Source of the DNA: Coriaria nepalensis
Taxonomy: Eukaryota > Streptophyta > Magnoliopsida > Cucurbitales > Coriariaceae
NCBI GenBank assembly: GCA_027186245.1
Contig: CP114492.1
Location: 1,061,501-1,125,500, forward strand
Direction: 5' to 3'
DNA length: 64,000 bases
Below the pieces are notes generated by a model, which did not search any database, had not been told where the DNA came from, and was given only the letters and a program-made list of their open reading frames with translations. Positions 1-10,745 of this stretch are shown one piece after another (position 1 is the stretch's first letter; every line of letters begins with the position of its first letter). The translations under genes were made by a program, and so were the position numbers.

Positions 1-620
1 CATTTGACGGCATTATCGACACCGTCTCGGCAGACCACCCGATATTGCCATTGTTTAGTCTATTGAAGTCGCATGGAAAACTCGTTATGGTCGGTGCACC
101 GGAGAAGCCACTTGAGCTTCCGGTCTTTCCATTACTTACGGGTACGCAACTGATTAAACATGACTATGTAACAGTCTTTAACCATTTTAATTACTCATGT
201 GTTGGCCAAAAGAAAAAAGGAAAAAGTTTACTCAAATTGTCTCAAAAGATTAGTAAATGGGTATGGTGCAATTATTTGTAATCATTGACAAATGACGCAT
301 GCATATGATGAATATGGGCAGGGAGGAAAATATAGTATAATATATATACATAAGAGTATGTATACTGCCTTTTATACATGTGTACGTAGTAATCATGCAT
401 GTGATGAATATGGGCAGGGAGGAAAATGGTGGCCGGAAGTCAAACAGGAGGGATAAAGGAGACTCAAGAAATGATAGATTTTGCGGCGAAGCACAACATT
501 ACTGCCGATATTGAGGTTATTCCGATAGATTACGTGAACACTGCCATGAAGAGGCTCGCCAAAGCTGATGTTAAATACCGATTTGTCATTGACGTCGGGA
601 ACTCAGTGAAGTGTAGTTAG
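1..620 (+). CDS. Cinnamyl/mannitol-type alcohol dehydrogenase (CAD), 3' end only
   Basis: This is the C-terminal part of a zinc-dependent medium-chain alcohol dehydrogenase of the CAD family (NADPH-dependent reduction of cinnamaldehyde-type aldehydes, cytosol). The 5' part lies outside the window. Two exons are visible. The first, from position 1 to about 141, encodes [10 protein letters not shown], then [14 protein letters not shown]. The second, about 418-620, starts GRKMVAGS and continues through [26 protein letters not shown] and the family's C-terminal RFVIDVGNS. The junction ACG-G|GTACGC ... GGGCAG|GGAGG keeps the frame, and no stop or frameshift is seen, so unlike the second CAD copy at 6.7 kb this one may be functional. 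The intron 3' end is partly duplicated (see findings). Family assignment is firm; the exact substrate is not decidable here. Confidence 0.85.
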
Positions 621-1440
621 AGCCGTTAGAATTTTTAAACACACATCGGTAATTGCTTTGGCTGATGATGACTTTTAGATTGCACTCTCTCAAATAATTT
701 GTGTTTTTGGCTTTGTAAGCTTGAATCAAAATTTGTCAATCAATACGTCATCTCATGTTGAGACTTGAGATAAGAATATGGTCCCACCCTCTCCGGTAGA
801 ATTACTACTCCACTCTCTCTTTCTCTCACAAGCTCTCTGATCCATTGCAATCATCATAATTAAGTAAGTAACCATTCGATTTCATGACATGAACTATTAA
901 GCTATGTTTGTAACAGCAACATCCTTGCCTTGACTAGCTAGGTTCTAAGTTGATATTGAATACAGATCAAGGGCGAGGTCATTGTGGTAGATCGATCGTA
1001 GGATGAAAGCTCGACCGTAATGAAAATTGTCTTAGATCCATGCAAATTCAAGTAATTAAATTATTTACATTTTAATTAATAAATAAAAAAGGTTACTATG
1101 TCTCACCCCAATTATATAATGTTCATTATGTTTTGTGTAAGTAGGATGAATGGTCGCTAGCTAGACATCAAAACAAATAAAAGCAAAGGTGGGTAGCTAG
1201 CTCGACAAAACTTCTTGAAATGGAACGAGTAATATTATTGAAAATCTTCGATGGTAGAAGTATATCTAAGCTCCGAGAATTTCCTATATGGACATAGTAA
1301 GGAAATAAATTCTAAATAAATAATTATGAAGTTTATATTAAATATTAAATTATAATATGAAAGTAAATATATATGTATGTGTAATGAAATTAAATAAACG
1401 GATAAATAAGAAAATAAATCAAATAATTAAATAATTAAAA
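621..1440. other. Intergenic, no gene seen
   Basis: AT-rich sequence downstream of the CAD 3' end. It contains a short CT-rich stretch around 805-840 and no open frame with recognisable protein similarity. Confidence 0.5.
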
Positions 1441-1489
1441 TTCACAAATATCTAAAGTATGGATTTAGTTATGTTTCTGTCTCTCTAGA

Positions 1490-2490
1490 CCGAGATTTTG
1501 GGCTAGATTGAGAAAGAAGAAAAGATCTCGGTCTGGATCGAGAACTCATACCGAAAAATGTATATGAAACCTCGATCTGGAAAAACAGAAAAGACATCGG
1601 TATGGGAAAGCATAAAGGATCTCGATCTAGAAAGACCTCGGTTTGGGAAAGTAAAAAAGTATCTAGTTTAGGAATAATACTCGATTAGAGGTACTTTCGA
1701 CACATTAGGTAATTATATATATACATATATACATCTATATCTATGGGCACATGTATACAAATTTGTAAAAGATCAAATAAGGATTAAACATGCATTAAAT
1801 GATCCCTTAACTTGTTAGAAATCTCTTGTTTAAGATAAACATTCGGTCAAATAGAAATGCAACGTTCAAAAGCTAGAAAAATATCATGGTTAGCAACCAT
1901 TTTAGACACAGTCATATACAAAGGCGCATTACGTAAACACCCATCTTTTACAGCAACAAAAATAAATTATCTTCTCGTTCTCTACTATCTTCTAGAAATA
2001 AATCGGGTGATCAAGCTAGATCATAATCAAGGCACAAGCATAACAAGTCAATCAAGAACTAAGTAAATATCTAACTTTTACCTCCTTAAGCTCTAAACAT
2101 GATTTACTTACATCATGCATTAGCGTACACTAAAATGGTTGCTAAGAAATTGGGTAGTAGGAGGAGGTTAATAAAAACTTGACGCTAATAAGTAGAATGT
2201 TTAGGTTAAGTATGATTAATGGAGGTTGTTGAGTTTAAGTTGTAATATAAGAAGGAAACTAAGCAAAAGGGAAGAAGAAAAAGTCTCGACTGGGATCGAG
2301 AACTCAGATCAAGAAGCGTATCTTGGGTCACGGTATGGAAAAAGGAAAGGGTCTTCGACTTGGATCGAGAACTCAGACCGAGAAGGGCTATCTTAGGCCT
2401 CGGTCTGGGACGAGGAAAGAGTCATTGATATGGATCGAGAACTCAGACTGAGAGACGATATATTAGGTCTCGGTCTGAGAAGGAGAAAAG
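1490..2490. repeat. Degenerate about 70-bp tandem repeat array
   Basis: Three adjacent units near 2282-2490 share the core GGATCGAGAACTCAG at about 2293, 2362 and 2432 (spacing 69-70 bp). Each is followed by a second segment containing CTCGGTCTGGGA or a variant. More diverged pieces with the same words (CTCGGTCTGGATCGAGAACT and shorter) occur at about 1490-1660. The 74-codon open frame across the array is a by-product of the repeat and resembles no protein I know. The array may be an internal part of a decayed retrotransposon, but that is inference. Confidence 0.6.
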
Positions 2491-2699
2491 GGTCAACGTA
2501 CTCGAAAGGGGTCGACACCTCGACACCTTCAGTGTGCAAAATATTCTATGGGTCGAAGAGGATCGACCAGGTTGACGCCTTCAATAAGGAAAAAAGGTCA
2601 ACGGGTCTACAGGATAATCAAGGCCTCTACAACAGAAACTTAAAAATGAAATGAATTTAAAGGGACAAACCTACAAATCTTAAGCTGAAATTTTTAGAA

Positions 2700-4057
2700 C
2701 ACCTTAATGAGACGTTCATGAAGAATATCTTCAAATTTTCATAATGTTTTAGAAGGTGAAAATTAATGCAAGTATGAGCTAAAGGAAAGTTATGAGCCTC
2801 ACATAAGATATATAAATAAGGGGGAACAAAGGTTCCCCAATTAACCCAAGTAATGAATAATAAGAAAAGAGTTGGAATTACATGTCTAAAATAAATGAGA
2901 AATGCATGGTAAGATAAGCTAACTAAAGAGAAACGCTCATGGAAAGTTAAGCTTTTATTAAGTTAAGTTAAATTCTTGATTGTGTAGGCGAACAACGGAC
3001 CTGGTGTTCGTAAAGTACCAAATCCTTAAAGGAAAGCTTAGAATCCAAATCTCACTTACAACATGGAAGTTGTTTTCAAAACGTGATGAATTGTGTTTTA
3101 ATGATTATATGGTTTCTCATATATGAATTGATTGATAGTCATGAAATGATTGATTTGATTAGTGTGAAAATTATTATAGTTCTTGTTATAAAAATTATTG
3201 TACAACATATGCACTCATAAGTATCATGTTTACCTCACATTTCATGTTGAGAAATTAAGTACATGAGATAGAAAGAAATGAGATAAAGTAAGATGTGTCG
3301 TACTGACTTTCAAAGAGGCCCAATGAAGAGGGGATTATAATGATACATGCACGAGGCATACAAATGAAATGACCAGGGTTAAGTTCGGATTGGGTCGCTT
3401 CCTTGGCTTTCTTTTGGTTGAGCGCTCAATTGGTACGTACACATGGCACAATAAAAAGAATAAGTAAAAAATTATTATAAAGATTAAGACAGGAACATAC
3501 AATAAGCCTTACGAAGAGTATGAGCTTACGATTTCTATATATTACTTGTCTCATACATCATATGCATCCATAACGGTTTTGTGAGCCATATTTGTACTTG
3601 CTGAGCGAAAACCCACGTCTTACATTCTATATTTTAGGAACGAAGGGTAAGCAACTGAGTATTTTACCATGACAACCTTGCCGAGGGAGTGCAATGATGA
3701 CAAAGAAGGTGGTGGTACCGGGACGACAGTTGCGCTATAACTTCCACTTTAAGTTTGTAAATAGGACTTATAAAAATAGATTTGTGCATCGTGACTACGG
3801 GGGCAGTATTTTGAGGGTATTGGTATAAATGTATTGAAACCCCCTAGTCAACACATGCATTATAAATAGTAGTATGATAACACTTTTCCTAATTTTGACG
3901 AGTTTCGTTATGACGCAAGGAGCACGGTTTATAAAACAGTTTTAAAGGATTTTCTAAACAAATTCCAAAAAAAAAAATAATTATAACAAATAATATAAAC
4001 TTGAATTTTATAAGTACAAGTAGTAGTGTAATGGTCCGAACAACGCGAGTCATTACA
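2700..4057. mobile_element. Possible decayed Ty3/gypsy-like LTR
   Basis: There is no coding capacity. Two word patterns resemble plant gypsy LTRs: CTTGCTGAGCG followed by TATATTTTAGGAACG near 3598-3640, and a terminal GGTCCGAAC...CGAGTCATTACA ending near 4057. The 5' boundary is not visible and I found no target-site duplication, so both limits are guesses. Confidence 0.25.
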
Positions 4058-4859
4058 ATATAGGATTGACGAGATAGAAAATACTTGGACTAGAATCCAA
4101 GATTTTAGTGTATCGAGGAAATATCCCCATTATGTGGTAATAGAGAAATGATTAAGAGTAGATGCGAAATTTCGTAATATGGTAAATATATAATATTATA
4201 AATTTTCATAATAAATAAATTGTATAATTTTTGGTTAATTCATTTTTTAATCTCTATGTAGTTAATTTTTACAAATTTATCATTTTTGTAGTTTCTGACC
4301 AAATTTTTAATTTGTGTAATTTAAACAAGAATTTGTAATCTATATAGACTAAATTCAATCACCACATTGATGTGACATGTTGATATATTTGCCATGTCAT
4401 TAAAAATAATTATTTATTATTTTTCATTTCTAATCTTTCATTATTTATATTTTCCCTCTTATTAATAAATTATTTTCTTTTAAAATCTATAATTTTTTTA
4501 AAAAAAATTTGAAAAATTTGAGGGGAAAAAAAAGGAAACCTAATGTGGTTTCTCAGGAAAAAATTAATCGAAATATTTTAATTTTTTTATTAGAAAAATA
4601 TATCGAAACGATCTAATTTTTTCGCAAAATATTCAAATTGAATTGAATCTTCGTGAGAAACCCAATTATTAATTATGTTCTTCAATATGAAGAACCGAAT
4701 CGAATTGATCTAGTTCAATCTAATTCGTTAATGAAGACGAACCGGAAAGAAAAGAAAAACTGAGGACCAGAACTCCATTGGAGGTCTAGTTCCAAGCTTA
4801 AGACCCGACCTCCAATGGAAGCTTAGTCCTTTCTTTTTTTTTTTTGTTCATCTTGGCCA

Positions 4860-5640
4860 ACGAGCGCACTCTTTGTGGTGGCAATGAGCAACAACTCGGC
4901 CGAGTCGAGACGTTTGAGATATGCTTCATGTACGACTAGTAAGTCATGAAGTTCTTCGAACCAAAGCGGGGGATTCTTGAGTTTGGATTAGGGCTGTAAT
5001 TTCTTTATATTTGGTACCAATGCCATTTAATATATAGAGAGTGATGTGATCATCAGTGAGCGGTTTATCAATAACCGCAAGTTCATTGGCCTTGATGGAT
5101 TGAAGGAATGTTAGGATGGATTAAGAGCCGAGAGTGGCTAGAGAGAGGTCCTCCTTAAGTTGTATGACCCGAGTGCGGGAATGATTCACATACAAGCAAA
5201 AAAATAAAATACTAAGCGGAAGCGGTGGTTTAAGCAGTTAAGACAAGCGGTATAATATCAGTGAACATTGAGGTACAGAGGGCTTATAAGAGAAGCTTAT
5301 CCTAGCAGAACCAATGGGCACACTCATCTATTCTAGCTAGAGGACACATTATAGTATCATCAAGATATTTTAGTAGATCGTAACCAAGGAGTAGAGACTC
5401 CACTTGCGCTTGCCAAGTCGGGAAGTTCAAGGCTGTTAAAGGCAAGGGCAGCTGCTAGTGGGCGTTGATTGCCATGAGAGGGATGTTGGTTGGCCCAATT
5501 AGTGGATTGGAGGGAATCGTGATGGATGCCGCTTGTTGTTGTGGCAGGAAGAGCGTCAAATTTAGGAGGAGCATACATTATGGCAATGGCGAGCGAGATT
5601 GGTTTAGCTATAAAAAAAAAATTGTGAAAAAGGTTAGCTC
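4860..5640 (-). pseudogene. Copia-type retrotransposon gag relic (antisense)
   Basis: Read on the minus strand, this is a decayed gag polyprotein of the copia type (the UBN2/gag-polypeptide family). In order down the minus strand the recognisable pieces are LTALNFPTWQAQ, LLLGYDLLKYLDDT, RTRVIQLKEDLSLATLG, ANELAVIDKPLTDDHITLY, LNGIGTKYKEI and LHDLLVVHEAYLKRL. Several frame changes and stops (for example after SLATLGS) separate them, so it cannot make protein. No protease, integrase or reverse transcriptase follows at lower coordinates, so the element is 3'-truncated. A primer-binding site and short LTR precede it at 5636-5806. Confidence 0.75.
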
Positions 5641-5806
5641 TGATATCGTATAAGATTTATGTCGAAAATAATAAATTGTTCAACTTTCATTAGAGAGGGT
5701 GCCCTTATATACAATTACATGAACAAACCCTAGAGAGAAATAAGGAAAAGAATCTAATAAATACAAGTGCGATTCTTTATGGCAACTTAACGGATATTAG
5801 CTAACA
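5636..5806 (-). mobile_element. Copia 5' LTR remnant and primer-binding site
   Basis: On the minus strand, the sequence at 5649-5636 reads ACGATATCAGAGC, close to the standard plant copia primer-binding site TGGTATCAGAGC (complement of the initiator tRNA-Met 3' end). The sequence before it, about 5806 to 5660, begins TGTTAGCTAATATCC and would be the 5' LTR (about 147 bp), ending near TTTCGACA. The gag relic follows directly, in the expected order LTR, PBS, gag. The second LTR was not found. Confidence 0.55.
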
Positions 5807-6093
5807 TTAAGGAGATTGTGTGGGACTTAATAATAAGAGTATACAAAACTTCTATAAAATATTAATTTAATCGTGAGTGTAAAGACTTAAATTTGACAAA
5901 GCTTGTAGGGCAAGCAGCCACCACCCCAAACGTAGATAAGGTGAATCTTGGACCACATAAATTAAACCTTGCCTTCTTTGTGCCAAAGTTAAGACAACAT
6001 ATTTTAACCAATGATTCCAACACTCTCAAACTTGCTAGTTTCTTAATTCTTATTAGCTAGCTTATCCAGCAAGCTCATTGAGTATTATACGTA
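5807..6093. other. Intergenic gap, no gene seen
   Basis: AT-rich sequence between the copia LTR relic and the hAT-like fragment. No coding or structural signal was recognised. Confidence 0.4.
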
Positions 6094-6450
6094 GAGCTGT
6101 CAAAATAGGCCACCTGGATTAGCCCAAACTGAGCCAAGCTTTTGACTATTTAGGATTAAGCCGGGCCGGCTTTTGAAAAAAATGAGTCGGGCTCAACCTG
6201 TCCTGTTTGATAAATATATACTCGGGTCCGACCTAGGAAGCCCATTAGGTTTATCTCGGACTGGACCGGGCTTATGGGGACGGGCCCAAAACGAGCAGAG
6301 CCATTTTTTAAATTAAAAATAAATAAATATAATAAATAAAATAAATAAATTTTTAGTTAAATAAAGATTTTATTATATAAATAAATATATAAATTGTTAA
6401 ATTCAAGTAGAATGATTTAAAAATTATTATGTGAGATGAGATAAAATATA
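6094..6450. mobile_element. Truncated hAT-like non-autonomous element
   Basis: The left end reads TAGAGCTGTCAAAATAGGCC, and the body is rich in GGGCC/GGGCTCAACC-type words and then AT-rich. This matches the better preserved element at 18343-19018, whose terminus is TAGAGGTGACAAAATGGGC. No right terminal repeat is seen before the CAD pseudogene promoter, so only the left part seems to be present. Confidence 0.5.
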
Positions 6451-6678
6451 AAAAATTATAAGGACAAAAAAAATTGAAATATTCCGATAACCCATCTACT
6501 CAAATGAAATGAAAGAAAAAAAAAATTTAAAGGATTGAACGGATTTGCTAATTTTGACTATTCTAATTATATGTCACTCACACCTTATCACCATATATTC
6601 CTTTGCCTATTATATCAAGCATATCTCACTTCGTTTTCAATTTTCATTCCTTTTTTTTCTTCTTTGTATGGGAAGAAT

Positions 6679-8497
6679 ATGGCGAAATCACCGGAGCAAG
6701 AGCACCGGAGAAAGGCATTTGGATGGGCAGCTAGAGACTCGGCTGGTGTTCTCTCTCCCTTCAACTTCTCTAGAAGGTCTCTAACTTCCATCAATACCAT
6801 ATTGCTCTCTCCCTCTCCCTCTCTCTCTCTCACATTTTTTTGTTTTGACAATTTACAATGTTTACAGGGAAACAGGAGAGAGGGATGTGACACTTAAGAT
6901 CTTGTATTGTGGGATATGTTATTCCGACCTTTGTTTGGTAAAAAACGAGTTGGGTACTTCTATCTACCCTATGGTACCAGGGTATGTTTGCAGACATATT
7001 TTGTAGCTCTTCTAGTTCTAGATCTATACACTATTCAGTCTTTAGTAAAGTTAGATATAAATATATATGATAAATTCATATGGGAGGGAATCTGAATTCT
7101 TACTCTAAATTGATATCATATTTCTTTATAATATACATATATGCAGGCATGAAATTGTCGGAGTAGTGAAAGAGGTTGGGAGCAAAGTAGAGATATTCAA
7201 AGTTGGTGACAGAGTTGGTGCGGGAGCCGTCGTTGGAGCTTGCCATTATGTGAAAATTGTGCCAACAATCTTGAGGTTTACTGCCCAGAAATCATTTTCA
7301 CGTGGAATGCAAAGTACTACGATGGAACCCCCACGTATGGCGGCTTCTCTAACTTCATTGTCGTCGATGAACGATTTCTTGTCCACATATCAGACAGCTT
7401 GCCACTCAATGCTAGTGCTCCGCTTCTCTATGTGCCGGAATCACTGTCTTCAGCCCTTTACGATATTTCGGACTTGATAAGCCGGGTTTGCATGTGGGTG
7501 TAGTTGGCCTTGGTGGTCTTGGCCATATGGCCGTTAAGTTCTGTAAGGCTTTTGGGGTTAAGACCACTATTATAAGTACTTCTCCTAACAAGAAGGACGC
7601 ATTAGAGCATCCTGGCGCCGACTCATTTGTCATCAGTAGTGAGCTGGATCAAATTCAGGTTTGCACTTATAATAAATAATCGGGTCAGTTTGTCTTAACA
7701 GTTTACGAACTAGATTTTTTCGAACCTTAGGAATGCATTATTGCATATGTATATTGTTAGATCAATTTCAATCTTAGTATTGTTCCTTACCTTGTAAGCG
7801 GCCATGAGCACATTTGATGGAATTATTGATACTGTCTCTGCCAATCACCCACTCTTGCCCCTTAATTGGCCTATTGAAACCACATGGAAAGCTCATACTT
7901 GTAGGTGCACCAAATGAGCCTCTTGAATTACATGCCCATCCCCTACTCCTTGGTATGCAGCTATTACTCATTTCATTCAAAACCATTTCCAATCTTTCGG
8001 ATTCATAGAGGACAGAAGCAAATCCTCTATGTTTAAAGTGCACTGTTAAAGCATGCAGTGCACTAAACTCCACATCGTTCTGAGTTTAGAACCTTTAAGT
8101 CTTAATGTTTGTTTGTTTAACTATATGGTTATTTGGAGTAGTTCTGATTATAAACTTGGAACGAGGTGAAGTTTAGTACACAGCACAGTGCACACTTGAC
8201 ACCGTACTTCATTTGTTAGTGAAAGCCAATGTTTCATCTCTCATATTTCATATTAGACTTTGTAGAAATCAGCAGTTGTCGGATGTAATGGCAGGGAGAA
8301 AAATAGCGGGTGGCAGTTTTGTTGGTGGGACGAAAGAGATGCAAGAGATGATTGATTTTGCTGCCAAGCACAACATAACAGCTGATATTGAGCTAATTTC
8401 AATGGATTATGTGAACACAGCGATGGAAAGACTCACTAAAGCTGATGTAAAGTATCGGTTTGTCATTGACATTGGGAACTCAATAAAGTCCGGTTAG
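6679..8497 (+). pseudogene. CAD pseudogene (second tandem copy)
   Basis: All exons of a cinnamyl-alcohol-dehydrogenase-type gene are recognisable in order. Exon 1, 6679-6776, starts [16 protein letters not shown]. Exon 2, 6868-6981, contains [13 protein letters not shown] with the catalytic-zinc Cys and ends at PG. Exon 3, 7147-7658, begins [11 protein letters not shown] and holds the structural-zinc CENCANNLE and the NADP-binding [13 protein letters not shown] further exon, about 7799-7952, contains [15 protein letters not shown]. The last exon, 8295-8497, runs from GRKIAGGS to RFVIDIGNS. Single-base frameshifts break it near 7249 (before CENC), near 7431 (after SAPLL) and near 7862 (within [12 protein letters not shown]). 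The acceptor before the fourth exon also appears one base short. No single frame can encode the enzyme. It lies 6 kb from the CAD gene at the window start and looks like a decayed tandem duplicate. Confidence 0.88.
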
Positions 8498-8756
8498 CTG
8501 TTTGAAGATGACCAGTCAGAGCCAAGACATCTGTTTAAAGAGGGGTACAATTTTTATATGTCTGAGTTTCAAATTTGACCCATAGTATTATTTGTCCAGC
8601 CAAAAAAGAAATACTCATAATGTAAATGCCGAAGAAAGTCCAAACTGAATTCTAAAGTATCTAGTCAAAATTGTTATTCACCTTTCCTCCTCCTATCGTT
8701 CCTATGCAGCTACAAATCAAATTGTTAACACGTTTTCCTCTCCCTAAAAGATGTAG

Positions 8757-10389
8757 CTAAAAATCAAGAGTACCGGTTTTAGAAGACCCAGGACAACTTG
8801 TACCAGATGTGCCATAAGAGCTCCCACTTGATCCATCTATATGAGCCTGATTCAGACATTCTAACACCAAAAACCTTAGCTTTTGCAACTTTATCGAAAA
8901 TGTCATCGCCTAAAGAATAAAAGGAACCTACATCCAAATATGAACCGAGTAAGAAATAATCACGGTTTAGGTAAAGGTAGATTATAAACCAGAAAAAGGA
9001 GAGAACACAATACCTGTGTGCTAATGCGTGCTACTTTATGGATCGTTAGGAGCCCTACCATGTCCTGATAACCTGTTAGAAGTTTTGCTAGTTCCTTGTC
9101 CTCGTCTGAAAAAGACAATTTTGCCCCCACATGATCATATCTTCACATAAACAATAGATCCTAATGCAAAGAACTTCTAGAAAAAATCAATTTCGATACA
9201 GAGGGAGAGAGAGAGAGAAAGAGGGGGGTTAACCAGGAATGGCTTTGACAGAGAGCAAGATGTTGGCCATATGTTGCCATCTCCTTGAGAAAGAAGCTAG
9301 AAGAAGAGAAGGTGGAAACGTCACAACAGCAATAGCATTTGAGTACCGAAGCAAGCCTTTCAAGGACTTAATAAAGGAAAGCATATCCCAATCCTGCAAT
9401 ATACTCAACAAGTTATGCTTCTCAGCATATAAACACTATCTCTATAAAACATTAAGGGGGGAAAAAAAAACCGAAAAAGCCATTTGTAAAGTGGAGTCTA
9501 ATATGATGACTGAGAAAATTGTGCATATAATGGGGACCAACCATGTTGGAATAATGGCATTGTGGGGCACAAAATGATTGGATAGCAATACAACCAATAG
9601 ACAAGATGATTGTGTCGTTTCTTCATAAACAATAAAGAAGTTAAGAATGGTTAATAACTAACCCGAAAATGGATGTAAAAGACAGTTTATCCTATTATGA
9701 TCATGATGGATAGGCAACTATTGTACGAAAGAAGCATATACATAATACTACCTAGGAAATTTTGTTAAAAATGTGGCACAACATTCGCGGAGTGAGGCAA
9801 GACTTGGCGAGTCTTGAATGCTAATGGATTCTATGTTCTTGCCACTAAAATATTGCCTTTCCAATGGCTTTCTCAAGTCAAAGTCGTTGCAGAACTCAAG
9901 TTTATCATCTGTACAGCCATATAAAACCTATGTTAAAAACTTGCACTACACCTTCTAGATTAAAACCTAATAAAGGAAAACTATCTACTTTCTTACCGCT
10001 CTTTTTCTTTTATTTTTATTTTTTTCAAGGAAAACAGATCGAGGAAGCTTACCTGATCAAAGTCCAACAGTTTGATTTAAAGAGATCTTGAATAATTCAT
10101 ATGCATGACAATTTGGAATGTTCGCTCCATGGTTAATATAAGGAATCAACCAAATTCTTCTTTTGGCAGTGAAATCTCCACTAAGTGATAATGAGATATA
10201 TAAAAATAGTTCCTTAGTTGATTATATGAACTGACTCTTGTCCAAAGCTATTAGCCTTGGTTTAAAAGTAATAACCGAGCAGCTAACAGTTTAATCGGCC
10301 ATAAATCAAAGGAGATGAGAAAAAGAAAAAGCCTACCACCATGACTGTGAAGACCCTGCTGATTTTCACCAAAGTACTGCCTTTTTAGC
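8757..10389 (-). pseudogene. ELP4: 5'-truncated Elongator subunit ELP4 copy
   Basis: This is the C-terminal half of Elongator complex protein 4 (PAXNEB/Elp4, a RecA-fold subunit of the complex that modifies wobble uridines of tRNA). Exons on the minus strand are: about 10389-10338 (QYFGENQQGLHSHG), 9908-9752 (FCNDFDLRKPLER, SIQDSPSLASL), 9620-9542 (GCIAIQSFCAPQC), 9393-9234 ([22 protein letters not shown]), 9105-9014 ([16 protein letters not shown]) and 8927-8757 ([14 protein letters not shown] to GTLDF). All junctions are canonical and keep one frame. The N-terminal half is missing: an in-frame TAG sits at 10392-10390 and upstream DNA belongs to a duplicated SpoU exon piece. The last exon carries an in-frame TAG at 8912-8910 where homologues read VPVILEATTF. 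It has no usable start codon in its first exons. I call it a pseudogene, though transcription is possible. Confidence 0.85.
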
Positions 10390-10392
10390 TAC

Positions 10393-10469
10393 TAGGACAA
10401 GTATTCTGTGTGTAGAAGGTAACCATCTCTTCCAATCTACTGCCTTTTACTGCTATCATCATCATCAAC
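10393..10469 (-). pseudogene. Duplicated fragment of SpoU gene exon 2
   Basis: About 77 bp closely match 11625-11702, inside exon 2 of the intact methyltransferase gene: shared words include TAGAAGG.AACCATCT, TTCCAATCTA.TGC and ACTGCTATCATCATCATCAA. The copy has several substitutions and a one-base deletion, and keeps the same orientation. It ends exactly where the truncated ELP4 exon begins, so it marks the rearrangement breakpoint. Confidence 0.8.
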
Positions 10470-10745
10470 ATCATCTTCTACAAGCCCTCAATATCATATT
10501 TTGGGAAGCTTGGTAATGGCTCTGTAAATCAAATTAAGGCCTGGTTGTATTGTTGCTGAAGGTTTTCCTTACAGAACTGGTTCGTGAACAGGACAAATCC
10601 CCTGCTCAAGCCTTTTCTCAGTTCGAAATAAGAATCCCATTTCAAATTCTAGCACGGCAAATAGAAGAGAAGAGAAATCTTATAGCAATATCAATGTCAC
10701 CATATTCTTACAAAAAAATTCTCAAATGAGAGCTTAAATGAAGAA

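Noticed and set aside
6535..6897. 120-codon frame overlapping the CAD pseudogene start
   Set aside because: It includes upstream sequence and runs out of frame into CAD exon 1 and intron 1; the real frame starts at 6679.
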